Shown here: one piece after another, positions 1-7,700 of the stretch
Numbering within the stretch: the first letter of the stretch is position 1
Layout: every line of letters starts with the position of its first letter
Assembly: GCA_945860945.1 (NCBI GenBank)
Contig: CAMASG010000022.1
Location: forward strand, 1 to 35,382
Origin: Akkermansia muciniphila
GTDB taxonomy: Bacteria > Verrucomicrobiota > Verrucomicrobiia > Limisphaerales > SIAT01
Length of the DNA stretch: 35,382 nt
Reading direction: 5' to 3'
The notes under the pieces: generated by a model
Databases searched by the model: none
Seen by the model: only the letters and a program-made list of their open reading frames with translations
Told to the model about the DNA's origin: nothing
Translations under genes and position numbers: made by a program

Positions 1-693
1 AAAGAAGAGACGGTTGTAGATTTTGCCGTGGGAGGGGAGGGTCGGCAGGTTCGGATACCATGACCAATTCGGGCATTGCAGTAACTGCTTATCCACGTCG
101 GTTACAGACCAAGTCGCCGCGGGGTTAGGAATGTCATCCATGTTGTAAGGAGGACGCACTGGAAGCCCTCGCTTTGCGTCATACCCAAATGGCTTCTGGG
201 GCAACACGGCGTCGGCCGAGAGTCCCACTCCCCAGTTCAACGAGTAACTCGCGTATTGCGCCGCTACGGTAAGCAGCTGCGGGGTAGTGCGTATGAAGCC
301 GATACAGGTCGCGGCCTTGATCTCCAGAGTCGTACCCGCCGGCAAGGTCGAGGGATTCTGGTACCCTAGGTATTGCGCGATATGATAGCCGATCTCGTCC
401 GAGAGTGACGAACTAACGGAAGCCTTGAAGCCGATAACCAGCGGGCCGGGAAGCTTTCCACCGTTATCGTCGTTCGACGATTGGATGGCGATCGCAATCT
501 GTTTAAGGCTGTTGGCGCAGCTCGCCTGATACCCCTTCCGCTTCGCTTTGCCGAGCGCCGGCAACAGCATGCTCGCCAAGATGCCGATGATGGCGATGAC
601 CACGAGAAGCTCAATCAGGGTGAAACCGGCAGCAGCCGATCGCCGGCAGGATTGGCGGACAAATCGATTCAACGTCGTTTTAATAATGGTCAA
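1..693 (-). CDS. Type II/IV pseudopilin with prepilin N-terminal motif (3' end beyond window)
   Basis: The visible 231 residues carry a short basic leader, then Gly23|Phe24 followed by [18 protein letters not shown]. This is the prepilin peptidase cleavage and methylation motif, with Glu28 at position +5 and one hydrophobic helix. The mature protein should sit in the inner membrane and assemble into a pseudopilus (type II secretion) or a related fibre. The frame is still open at base 1. It ends His222 plus nine residues, exactly where the H-x9-DG motif common in planctomycete and verrucomicrobial pseudopilins would place its next Asp-Gly. A stop lies at 718-720 and no ATG or GTG occurs before the leader, so TTG at 693 is the only reasonable start; no good Shine-Dalgarno precedes it. 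The family is clear, but which apparatus it serves is not. Confidence 0.88.
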   Translation of the reverse strand, partial: MTIIKTTLNRFVRQSCRRSAAAGFTLIELLVVIAIIGILASMLLPALGKAKRKGYQASCANSLKQIAIAIQSSNDDNGGKLPGPLVIGFKASVSSSLSDEIGYHIAQYLGYQNPSTLPAGTTLEIKAATCIGFIRTTPQLLTVAAQYASYSLNWGVGLSADAVLPQKPFGYDAKRGLPVRPPYNMDDIPNPAATWSVTDVDKQLLQCPNWSWYPNLPTLPSHGKIYNRLFF

Positions 694-1072
694 CTCGATG
701 CGTCGGCCGGCATTTAGCTAGAAACGTGCCAATAATGACAAGCCAAAAAACCTCGTGGAAACTAATGATTCGGAGCTCCGCTCCATGGCGCCCTCGACCA
801 AAAAGCGTGGGAACAACGCATCGCGCGCGAAAATCACGCACTCTATCTCGCGTGATCTCGACTTTCCCACGACGAAGACGTGGGGCATCTCCCCACACTA
901 AAATCAGGCCGACCACCAATAGCGGAACGCACGGTCTCGAAGGATTGTCTCCACAGCGAGCGCCAAGGAGGTGCGCGTTGGGTACAGGGCGCGGGATGGC
1001 AACTTCGCGGCGACCCGCCCCCCACTTCTTTTCATCGTGGACGCGCACGACCGCTTTCCTTAGCTTCATTGA
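694..1072. other. Intergenic region between divergent pseudopilin and M42 peptidase genes
   Basis: This 379-base gap contains no gene I can support. It holds the sigma-54-like element at 716-732. A 7-bp inverted repeat lies at 833-839/850-856 (ATCACGC and GCGTGAT with a 10-base gap), which could be an operator. A small GGAGC/GCTCC hairpin lies near 775-787. The open frames across it are arginine-rich and look like chance products of high GC. Confidence 0.5.
716..732 (-). promoter_or_regulatory. Sigma-54-like (-24/-12) promoter of the pseudopilin gene
   Basis: Read on the minus strand this is TTGGCACG, four bases, then TAGCT. The sigma-54 consensus is YTGGCACG-N4-TTGCW, so the -24 half is perfect and the -12 half differs at one base. 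The GG and GC dinucleotides are 10 bases apart, as required. Transcription would start near 705, about 12 bases before the TTG start codon. Pilin genes are often under sigma-54 control in other bacteria. Assignment is from the motif alone. Confidence 0.5.
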
Positions 1073-2143
1073 ATGCGCGATGAATCACTCCAGTTCCTCC
1101 AAACGCTCGTCAACACGCCCAGCCCCGTCGGCCACGAAGCCCGCGGCCAGCGTGTCTGGCTGGATTACGCCAAGCAGTTCGCCGACGAAACCTATTCCGA
1201 CACTTACGGCAACTGCGTGGCCGTGCTGAACAAAGGCGGCGGCCCGCGCATCATGCTCGCCGGTCACGCCGACGAGATTGCGATGGCGGTGAATTACATC
1301 GACGACCACGGATTCCTCTATGTGCGCCGGTTGGGCGGCGTTGATCCAGCCATCACCAAAGCCCAGCGTGTAGTCATCCACACCCGGAACGGCCCGGTGA
1401 AGGGCGTTGTCGGCAATGTCGCGCCGCATCTCTCGAAGTTGGAAAAAGAGCGCAAGGTACCGGAGATCCAAGACCTGTTCATCGACATCGGCGTGAACAG
1501 CAAGAAAGAGGCGCTCAAGCTCGTCCAGATTGGTGACCCGATCACGCTCGCGAACGAGTTTGATTTATTGCGCGGCGACCTCGTTGTCGCGCGGGCCTTT
1601 GACAACCGCGCTGGCACGTTCGCCGTGATCGAGGCGTTGCGTCTTCTCACCGAACAGAAAGGCAAATTGCAGGCCGAGGTCTGCGCCGTATCGAACATAC
1701 AGGAAGAAGTCGGCCTCTTCGGCGCGCGGCAGATTGCCTATTCGCTCAAGCCCGACGTCGCGCTTGTGGTGGACGTGACGCACGCGACCGATTGCCCCAC
1801 GGTGAACAAGGCGATGCACGGCGACATTCGTATCGGCCACGGCCCCGCCATCACCCATGGCGGCTGCAATCATCCCGAGGTTATCGCACGCATCGAGCAA
1901 GTGGCGAAGAAGTTGAAGATTTCCCTCCAGCACGAAGCGATGAGCGCCACCAGCGGCACCGACACCGACGCGATTTTCTGGACGCGCGGCGGCATCGCCA
2001 GCGGCCTCATCAGCCTGCCGAACCGTTACATGCACTCTCCGGTGGAAGTCGTGAGTCTGAAGGATCTCGAGCAGATCCCGAAGCTGCTCGCCGGCTTCGC
2101 CCTCTCGCTGAAGAAGGGCGAGGAATTCAAAGTGAAGATCTGA
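1073..2143 (+). CDS. M42 family metallo-aminopeptidase (glutamyl aminopeptidase/endoglucanase M type)
   Basis: The 356-residue length is normal for M42 tetrahedral aminopeptidases, which are cytoplasmic, use two metal ions and trim N-terminal residues from peptides. The visible metal and catalytic set is complete: GHADE with His65 and Asp67, bridging Asp177 in ARAFDNRAG, the Glu pair 211-212 in QEEVG, Asp234 in VVDVTH, and His321 in HSPVE. No signal peptide is present. The ATG at 1073 directly follows an in-frame TGA, so no longer start is possible; no Shine-Dalgarno is obvious. It converges on the AsmA-like gene with six bases between stop codons. Exact substrate preference cannot be read from the sequence. 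Confidence 0.93.
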   Translation: MRDESLQFLQTLVNTPSPVGHEARGQRVWLDYAKQFADETYSDTYGNCVAVLNKGGGPRIMLAGHADEIAMAVNYIDDHGFLYVRRLGGVDPAITKAQRVVIHTRNGPVKGVVGNVAPHLSKLEKERKVPEIQDLFIDIGVNSKKEALKLVQIGDPITLANEFDLLRGDLVVARAFDNRAGTFAVIEALRLLTEQKGKLQAEVCAVSNIQEEVGLFGARQIAYSLKPDVALVVDVTHATDCPTVNKAMHGDIRIGHGPAITHGGCNHPEVIARIEQVAKKLKISLQHEAMSATSGTDTDAIFWTRGGIASGLISLPNRYMHSPVEVVSLKDLEQIPKLLAGFALSLKKGEEFKVKI

Positions 2144-2149
2144 GCCGGC

Positions 2150-2842
2150 TCATTTCTGCGGCGGTGGCGAGGATGAATCCGGATTCCCCTGCATCAGCAA
2201 CTCGAACACGACGGGACTGAGCGCCGGCAGCGCTTTGAGCAGGATAGGGATCATCTTGTTCCGCAGATCCTCCTCGTTCTTGATGCCGGTGATGATCTCG
2301 TTCTGCGTGCCGAAGGAGGTCTCCTTCACATTGTCCGGTTGCTTCATGTCCACATAGCGCAGCTTGCCGAGCGAAAGATTCAGCACGTCAATGCCGGCGA
2401 ACTCGTGCTTCTTGCCGCCCACGTCGATCCCAGTCTTCTTCGACGCCCCCGGCGCATTGGTCTTGGAGAGAGCGCCGATATTGAATTTGCCATCCAGCCC
2501 TTTGACGATGCACACCTCATTCAGATGGAGGCGGACCATCTTGAAGTGCAACTTCTGCTCCTTGAGCGCCTCGCGGTCGTATTCCACGTGCAGCTCGGTG
2601 AGGTCAAACATTGGCGAGCCGCCGAACGCAGCCGAGTTGTAGATCTTGAAATTCTCGATCGTGAGCTTCGGGCTGAAGACGCCGATCTCCAGATTACCGA
2701 TCTTCGCATCAAGACCGGTCTGCTTGGCGATCCCCACCTCGGCCGCTTTCTTCGCGACTGGATCCAGCGCCAGCAACGCGCCGATGGCCAGCAGCACCAC
2801 CACGACAACGATTCCAACCGCCCACTTCAATAGAGTTTTCAC
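2150..2842 (-). CDS. AsmA/DUF748-like single-span membrane protein
   Basis: A GTG start at 2842 gives 230 residues that open with KTLLKWAVGI and a strongly hydrophobic helix of about 20 residues. This is the N-terminal anchor typical of AsmA-like proteins. After it come segments such as GLDAKIGNLEIGVFSPKLT and IENFKIYN, matching the short beta-strand pattern of AsmA/DUF748 N-terminal regions, and a C-terminal tail rich in Pro and Ser. AsmA-like proteins face the periplasm and are linked to outer-membrane lipid or protein traffic. This copy is far shorter than typical AsmA (about 600 residues), so it is either a minimal family member or only a distant relative. The frame stays open upstream of 2842, but that extra sequence is arginine-rich and overlaps the neighbouring gene. 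It lies 52 bases behind the 201-residue gene on the same strand and may be co-transcribed. Confidence 0.72.
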   Translation of the reverse strand: MKTLLKWAVGIVVVVVLLAIGALLALDPVAKKAAEVGIAKQTGLDAKIGNLEIGVFSPKLTIENFKIYNSAAFGGSPMFDLTELHVEYDREALKEQKLHFKMVRLHLNEVCIVKGLDGKFNIGALSKTNAPGASKKTGIDVGGKKHEFAGIDVLNLSLGKLRYVDMKQPDNVKETSFGTQNEIITGIKNEEDLRNKMIPILLKALPALSPVVFELLMQGNPDSSSPPPQK

Positions 2843-2894
2843 AGGCAATTCTTTCTCACAGCACGGGCCATCCAACCGCAAATACAGCGGCAGC

Positions 2895-3500
2895 TCAACA
2901 CGGAATGTCCTCCGGCCGCACATCGAGGCATTCATCCTGATCCTCCCAGACCACCGCCGGCCACGAGGCGAGCAGACGCGGCGCGAGCTCTCCGCCGAGA
3001 CGCGCGAGCAACTGTTCCCCCGCCACCGCCGCGTCATCCAACGCGCGGTCGTAGTTCGGCGCGCGCTTGCGCTGGCGGTCATCCCAATGCGCCACCGCGT
3101 GCAGCGGCGCGTAGGCGTCGGCCCATTTTTTCAACTCCTCCATCGAATCGCCGATTTCATCCAACGGCACCGCCGTGCCGTTGCAATGGACACAAACCAA
3201 TCCCGACTCGAGCAAATCGCGACTGAGCAGCGGCAACAACGGCGCGCGACAACAAGGTGCCGCAGCGTAAGCCGGCGGAGGCGAGGCGAGACGCTTGAGC
3301 CAAATCTGACGCTCGTGCGCGACCTGCGCCGCCAGCCGATAGGCGCCCATCAACGGATGCGAGAAACGCCACGCGCGCCCCTCCAATTGCCCGAGCGTCT
3401 GCGCCATCCAGCGTGCCAACATCAAGTCATCGAACTCCTTGAACACGCTGCTGTAGCCGCGCCACAACCGATCGATCGGAGCCTCTTCCTCGTTCGCCAT
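2895..3500 (-). CDS. Hypothetical protein with CC and CxxC cysteine motifs
   Basis: I do not recognise a named family. The 201-residue product starts MANEEEAPIDRLWRGY and is predicted soluble, with no signal peptide or membrane helix. The N-terminal 70 residues look helical and rich in aromatic and basic residues. Cys83-Cys84 and Cys103-x2-Cys106 (CVHC) are spaced like a small zinc-ribbon or iron-binding knuckle. The C-terminus is acidic and ends in Cys. The coding pattern is strong: shadow frames are arginine-rich while this one has balanced composition. ATG at 3500 is chosen because upstream sequence runs into the GTGCAAA repeat; no Shine-Dalgarno is seen. It diverges from recG and precedes the AsmA-like gene. 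Function is unknown. Confidence 0.72.
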   Translation of the reverse strand: MANEEEAPIDRLWRGYSSVFKEFDDLMLARWMAQTLGQLEGRAWRFSHPLMGAYRLAAQVAHERQIWLKRLASPPPAYAAAPCCRAPLLPLLSRDLLESGLVCVHCNGTAVPLDEIGDSMEELKKWADAYAPLHAVAHWDDRQRKRAPNYDRALDDAAVAGEQLLARLGGELAPRLLASWPAVVWEDQDECLDVRPEDIPC

Positions 3501-3528
3501 GACGACAAGATGGATGCCGGACAACGAA

Positions 3529-3549
3529 GTGCAAAGTGCAAAGTGCAAG
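3529..3549. repeat. Three tandem GTGCAAA heptamers
   Basis: GTGCAAA, GTGCAAA and GTGCAAG follow one another directly in the divergent gap between the 201-residue gene and recG. The downstream stretch to about 3640 is pyrimidine-rich (runs such as GCCTTTTTACTTTCC) and unlike the surrounding coding DNA. It may be a small simple-sequence repeat or the edge of a dispersed element. Confidence 0.7.
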
Positions 3550-3650
3550 AACCGCGGCACGCTGATGATTCCTTCAGCATCCTTCCCATGCCACGTTTTG
3601 GATGCCGCTTTTGCCTTTTTACTTTCCGCTTTTACTCTTATGAACTCGCC

Positions 3651-5660
3651 GTGCCGATTGCGCCAATACCAGCGGACCCGCTCGCCATGCCAGTGGCGCG
3701 CTTGCGCGGCGTTGGTCCTGAACGCGCGGCGCAACTCGAGCGACTCGAGCTCCGCACCGTCGGCGACCTGCTGCTTCACCGGCCGCGACGCCACGAAGAC
3801 CGCAGCCAATTTCGCCCCATCGCCCAACTGCAAGAAGGCGAAGCGTCGCTCACGCGCGGACGCATCGTCGCGCAGGGTGTGAAGCGTTTCGCGCGCGGGC
3901 GCACGTCGGTTTTTGAACTGATCATCGACGACGGATCGGCTCGCCTCCATTGCCGTTGGTGGAACCTGCCGTTCATGGAGCGCTACTTCGCCGTCGGCGA
4001 CGACGTGCTCGTCTTCGGTAAACCCCTCTCGCTCCGGCCGCGCACGATGGATCATCCCGAGACCGAGGTGGTCGTGAACGATGCCGAAAGTCAGCTTCAC
4101 CTCAACCGCATCGTGCCGGTTTATTCGCTCACCGAAGGTGTGCCTCAACGCTGGCTGCGTGGACTCCTCGCGCGCGTGGTAAAAGATTTCGCGCCACACG
4201 TGATCGAACCGCAGCCAGCACCTTCTGGCTCACCATCCCGCGCCGAGGCGCTTCGGATGATTCACTTTCCCGAGCAGGCGGATGAAATCGAAACTGCGCG
4301 ACGGCGGCTCGCGTTGGACGAGTTCATCGCGTTGCAACTCGCGATTCAAAAACGTCGCCGCGCATGGGAATCTCGCGCGACCTCCCTGCCCTGTGCCGGT
4401 ACAAATCACTTGATGCGCCCGTTCCTCGAACGTCTCACTTTCAAACTCACCGACGCGCAAACCAAAGTGCTCCGAGAAATCCGCGCGGACCTCGGTGCGC
4501 GGCATCCGATGCGCCGACTGCTGCAAGGCGATGTGGGCGCGGGCAAAACCGTCGTTGCCGCCTGCGCCGCGTTGATGGCCATCGAAAGCGGACGGACCGT
4601 CGCGTTGATGGATCCGACGGAGATTTTGGCCGAGCAACATTTCAAAACCTTCTGCCACTGGTTGGAACCGCTCGGCATCGAAGTTCACCTGCTCACTGGC
4701 AGCCGGAAAACGGGCGGATCTAAAAAAACGGCCGACGACGATTCAAAGCACTCTCGCTCCCCCGCTCTTTTCATCGGCACACACGCGTTGCTGGAAGAAA
4801 ACTTCGCGCCGGAAAACCTCGGCTTGGTGATCATCGACGAGCAGCACAAGTTCGGCGTGGCGCAGCGCGAACGCCTGTTGCGCAAAGGCCGTTATCCGCA
4901 CCTGCTCGTGATGACCGCCACGCCGATTCCGCGAACGCTCGGCTTGACGCTCTACGGCGACCTCGATGTGTCGGTGATTGACCAACTTCCCGCCGGTCGC
5001 GGACGCCTTCGCACACACGTCCGCACAGCCGACACGTTGCCGAAGGTGATCGAGTTCATCCGCGAACAGCTCGCGCAAGGCCGCCAAACTTACGTCGTTT
5101 ATCCGCGCGTGAACGACGAGAAATTGGCCGAGGGCGTGAAAGCTGTGACGGCGGAGACGGAGAAGCTCCGCGTCGCGCTTGCCCCGTTTCGCGTTGGCGC
5201 GTTGCACGGACGGATGAAATCGGCGGAGAAGGAATCCGTGATGGCGGCGTTCCACGCTAACGAACTTCACGTTCTCGTCGCCACCACGGTCATCGAAGTA
5301 GGTGTGGATGTGGCGAACGCGACGGTGATGCTCATCGAGAACGCCGAACAGTTCGGGTTGGCACAACTTCATCAACTGCGTGGGCGCATCGGCCGCGGCA
5401 CGCACGACTCGCACTGCATCCTGCTCTCGAACGCCGACACACCGGAATCGCGCGAACGGCTGAAGGTGCTGGCCGAAACGAACGACGGCTTCAAGGTGGC
5501 CGAGGCGGACCTGATGCTGCGCGGCCCCGGCGAATTGCTCGGACGCGATCAGAGCGGTCTGCCGAATCTAATCTTCGGCGACCTCGCGCGCGATTTGGCG
5601 CTGGTGGAACAGGCGCGAGCGTTGGCGGCTAAATCGCTCACCGCGCCAACGCCAATCTGA
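3651..5660 (+). CDS. recG: ATP-dependent DNA helicase RecG
   Basis: RecG remodels stalled replication forks and branch-migrates Holliday junctions. The N-terminal wedge region begins with LRGVGPERA and LLLHRPRRHEDRS, both typical of RecG. An OB-fold segment follows (GRIVAQGVKRF onward). Helicase motifs are complete: Walker A GDVGAGKT (residues 293-300), the RecG-type DEQH box (396-399), TATPIPRTL, and the motif VI region QLRGRIGRG. With GTG at 3651 the protein is 669 residues, close to E. coli RecG (693), and the start keeps the DPL segment usually found before the GVGP motif. An in-frame ATG at 3687 is the alternative. Neither start has a clear Shine-Dalgarno. The frame continues open far upstream but that part is antisense to other genes. 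Confidence 0.95.
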   Translation: MPIAPIPADPLAMPVARLRGVGPERAAQLERLELRTVGDLLLHRPRRHEDRSQFRPIAQLQEGEASLTRGRIVAQGVKRFARGRTSVFELIIDDGSARLHCRWWNLPFMERYFAVGDDVLVFGKPLSLRPRTMDHPETEVVVNDAESQLHLNRIVPVYSLTEGVPQRWLRGLLARVVKDFAPHVIEPQPAPSGSPSRAEALRMIHFPEQADEIETARRRLALDEFIALQLAIQKRRRAWESRATSLPCAGTNHLMRPFLERLTFKLTDAQTKVLREIRADLGARHPMRRLLQGDVGAGKTVVAACAALMAIESGRTVALMDPTEILAEQHFKTFCHWLEPLGIEVHLLTGSRKTGGSKKTADDDSKHSRSPALFIGTHALLEENFAPENLGLVIIDEQHKFGVAQRERLLRKGRYPHLLVMTATPIPRTLGLTLYGDLDVSVIDQLPAGRGRLRTHVRTADTLPKVIEFIREQLAQGRQTYVVYPRVNDEKLAEGVKAVTAETEKLRVALAPFRVGALHGRMKSAEKESVMAAFHANELHVLVATTVIEVGVDVANATVMLIENAEQFGLAQLHQLRGRIGRGTHDSHCILLSNADTPESRERLKVLAETNDGFKVAEADLMLRGPGELLGRDQSGLPNLIFGDLARDLALVEQARALAAKSLTAPTPI

Positions 5661-5710
5661 CACGGCCACTTTTCTTTTTGCACACACGGCGTCCGCGGTT
5701 ACTTTGATTC

Positions 5711-6410
5711 ATGGACCCTTCAACCGCGCCGGATGCGTCCGCCTCCACCCTCATGCGCGACCAGAACTACGTCACGGCGATGTCGCACTTCTACCGCGGC
5801 GAGCTGGGGCGGATCATGATTTGGCGGCAGCGGCTCGACGCGACCACCACGTGGGCCATCACCACCAGCACCATCTTCACCGTCGCCTTCACCCTGCGCG
5901 AGGTGCCGCACCTGATCTTCTTTTTTCAACCTCGCCATCGTCGCCGTGATGCTTTGGATCGAAGCGCGGCGCTACCGATTCTACGACGCCTTTCGCGCGC
6001 GCGTGCGAATGCTGGAAGCACACTTTCTCGTACCGATGTTGATGTGAAACGAGCGGATGATTGAGGGCGACTGGCGAAAACTGGTCTCGGAGGATCTGCT
6101 GATTCCATCGTTTAAAATCAGCCGGTTTGAAGCCATCGGCCGGCGGCTCAAACGAAACTACGGCTTCATCACCATCATCATACTCGCCGCGTGGATCACG
6201 AAAATCCACCTCCACTCCCCGCAAAAGATTGATTCGTTGAGCTCCTTCTACGATGCGCTGGCCATCGGCCAAGTGACGAGCTGGCTAGTTGCGCTGGCGT
6301 TGCTCGGCACGTTCGCAAGTGTGGTCGGCATCATCGCCTACATCAGCCGACGCGCGAGCGGCGAAATCAGCGAATTCGGAAGAACGAGCCGCAATCACTG
6401 GATCAGTTGA
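5711..6410 (+). pseudogene. DUF2270 membrane protein gene, broken by a frameshift and an in-frame TGA
   Basis: Three consecutive pieces make one DUF2270-like protein of about 232 residues. The first (ATG 5711 to about 5924) reads HFYRGELGRIMIWRQRLD and ends REVPHLIFFF. At the six-T run 5921-5926 the reading shifts by one base: removing one T restores FNLAIVAVMLWIEARRYRFY. That frame then meets TGA at 6045-6047 and continues in the same phase as NERMIEGDWRKLVSEDLL, to the stop at 6408-6410. Two predicted membrane hairpins are present across the pieces. DUF2270 proteins are uncharacterised membrane proteins. The homopolymer lesion could be a sequencing or assembly error, but the separate TGA makes real decay more likely. 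The 3' part could still be translated from ATG 6057 as a 117-residue fragment. Confidence 0.82.
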
Positions 6411-6447
6411 GGGAAAACGCAGGGTGGAGACAGAAAAACGGTTGCTC

Positions 6448-6530
6448 CTAAAATGAAAAAGGGAGCATGCCAACTCTCTTATCTCTTGGGCTGCGACTTC
6501 CTGAGAGAAGTTCCGTCATGCTCCTTCTGG
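6448..6530 (-). other. Compact inverted-repeat element with terminator-like end; encloses a 23-codon reading frame
   Basis: On the minus strand GGAGCATG (6524-6517) pairs perfectly with CATGCTCC (6469-6462). An inner helix of AACTTCTCT with AGAGAGTT (one bulge) closes a loop of about 24 bases. The outer stem is followed directly by CTTTTTC, which resembles an intrinsic terminator. The same strand contains ATG at 6519 and TAG at 6448-6450, a frame of 23 codons preceded by AAGGAG only one base before the ATG, too close for normal initiation. Both flanking genes run on the plus strand, so the element terminates neither. It could be a small RNA or a mobile palindrome; I do not recognise a named family. 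Confidence 0.45.
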
Positions 6531-6645
6531 CAGACTCGATGATTCAATCTAGGCCTCGACCGACCGAGTGTCAAATGCCCGCCAGACAGTCCCACGCGCG
6601 TGTTTGCGAGTTGCAGTTTGTTCCTCGCTCGGATAGGTAAAGTGC

Positions 6646-7698
6646 GTGCGGTTCATCAGCGGCATCATCGAGAAGCTCCAGCGCCATCCCAAGCGCGTGG
6701 TGTTCCCCGAGGGCACGGAACCGCGCGTGCTGCAGGCGGCGCGCCAGTTCTACTCGCTGCGCCTCGGCGCGCCAATTTTGCTCGGTGACCGCACCAAGAT
6801 AAAAGAAGCGGCTGAACGATTGAACGTCTCGCTCGGCGGCGTGCGCATCATCAACCCCGCCGAAAGCGAAGAGCTGCCTGGGTTCGTCGAACGCTACAAG
6901 TTCCTCCGCCGACTCAAAGGCGTCACCAACGAGGACGCCCGCGAAATCATGACGCGCCCGAATTATTTCGGCGCGATGATGGTCGCGATGCATCAGGCCG
7001 ACGGCGTCATTTCCGGCACTAACGAAGCCGCTGGCAGCGTGCTGCGACCGTTCTTTCAAATCATCAAAGTCGCACCGCACGCCATCACCGCATCGAGCTG
7101 CATGATCATGGAAGTGGAAGACACTCGCTTCGGATACGACGGCGCGCTGTTCCTGGCCGATTGCGGCGTCATCCCCGATCCGACGTCCGAACAACTTGCT
7201 GACATCGCCGTCGCCACCGCGCAACTCGCGCGCCAGCTCACTGGTCTCCAGCCGCGCGTCGCGTTGCTCTCCTTCTCCACGAAAGGCAGCCCCTCGCATC
7301 CCTCGATTGGTAAAGTGCAGGCCGCGACCGCGCTCGCCCAGCAGAAGGCCGCTGCGCAACGCATCGAAGCCGACTTCGATGGCGAGTTGCAGCTCGACGC
7401 CGCCCTCATTCCCGAAATCGCCCAACGCAAAGTCACGCAAAGTGCCGTGGCGGGACGTGCGAATGTTCTCGTTTTTCCCGACCTCAACGCCGGCAACATC
7501 GGCAGCAAGCTCGTGCAGCATCTCGCTCGCGCCAATGCCTACGGGCAGATTCTGCTCGGGCTCGACCGCCCATCCGCCGACGTCTCGCGCGGCGCCACTG
7601 CGCACGACATCCTCGGCGTCGCTGCCATCGTCGGCCTGCAGTCCATCGCGTATAATCAGCTTTATCCCGAGGCTACCATCAAACTTCCCGGCGAATAA
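6646..7698 (+). CDS. pta: Phosphate acetyltransferase, short single-domain form
   Basis: Phosphate acetyltransferase interconverts acetyl-CoA and acetyl phosphate. The 350 residues comprise only the catalytic PTA_PTB fold. Recognisable blocks are VVFPEGTEPRVLQAA near the N-terminus, DGVISGTNEAAGSVLRPFF in the middle, ADCGVIPDP, and NVLVFPDLNAGNIGSKL near the C-terminus. The start is GTG at 6646, with an AGG about nine bases upstream and no in-frame ATG before the conserved sequence. The next gene begins two bases after the stop, so the two are surely co-transcribed. That gene supplies the P-loop and DRTGG regions that are fused N-terminally in long Pta such as the E. coli enzyme. No acetate kinase gene lies in the window. 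Confidence 0.93.
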   Translation: MRFISGIIEKLQRHPKRVVFPEGTEPRVLQAARQFYSLRLGAPILLGDRTKIKEAAERLNVSLGGVRIINPAESEELPGFVERYKFLRRLKGVTNEDAREIMTRPNYFGAMMVAMHQADGVISGTNEAAGSVLRPFFQIIKVAPHAITASSCMIMEVEDTRFGYDGALFLADCGVIPDPTSEQLADIAVATAQLARQLTGLQPRVALLSFSTKGSPSHPSIGKVQAATALAQQKAAAQRIEADFDGELQLDAALIPEIAQRKVTQSAVAGRANVLVFPDLNAGNIGSKLVQHLARANAYGQILLGLDRPSADVSRGATAHDILGVAAIVGLQSIAYNQLYPEATIKLPGE

Positions 7699-7700
7699 CG

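Noticed and set aside
680-1069. A 129-residue minus-strand frame in the gap before the M42 gene
   Set aside because: Arginine-rich, no recognisable motif, and it overlaps the sigma-54-like site and pseudopilin start.
6045-6047. TGA read as selenocysteine or another recoded codon in the DUF2270 gene
   Set aside because: A frameshift lies just upstream in the same gene and no selenocysteine-insertion hairpin is apparent, so decay is the simpler reading.
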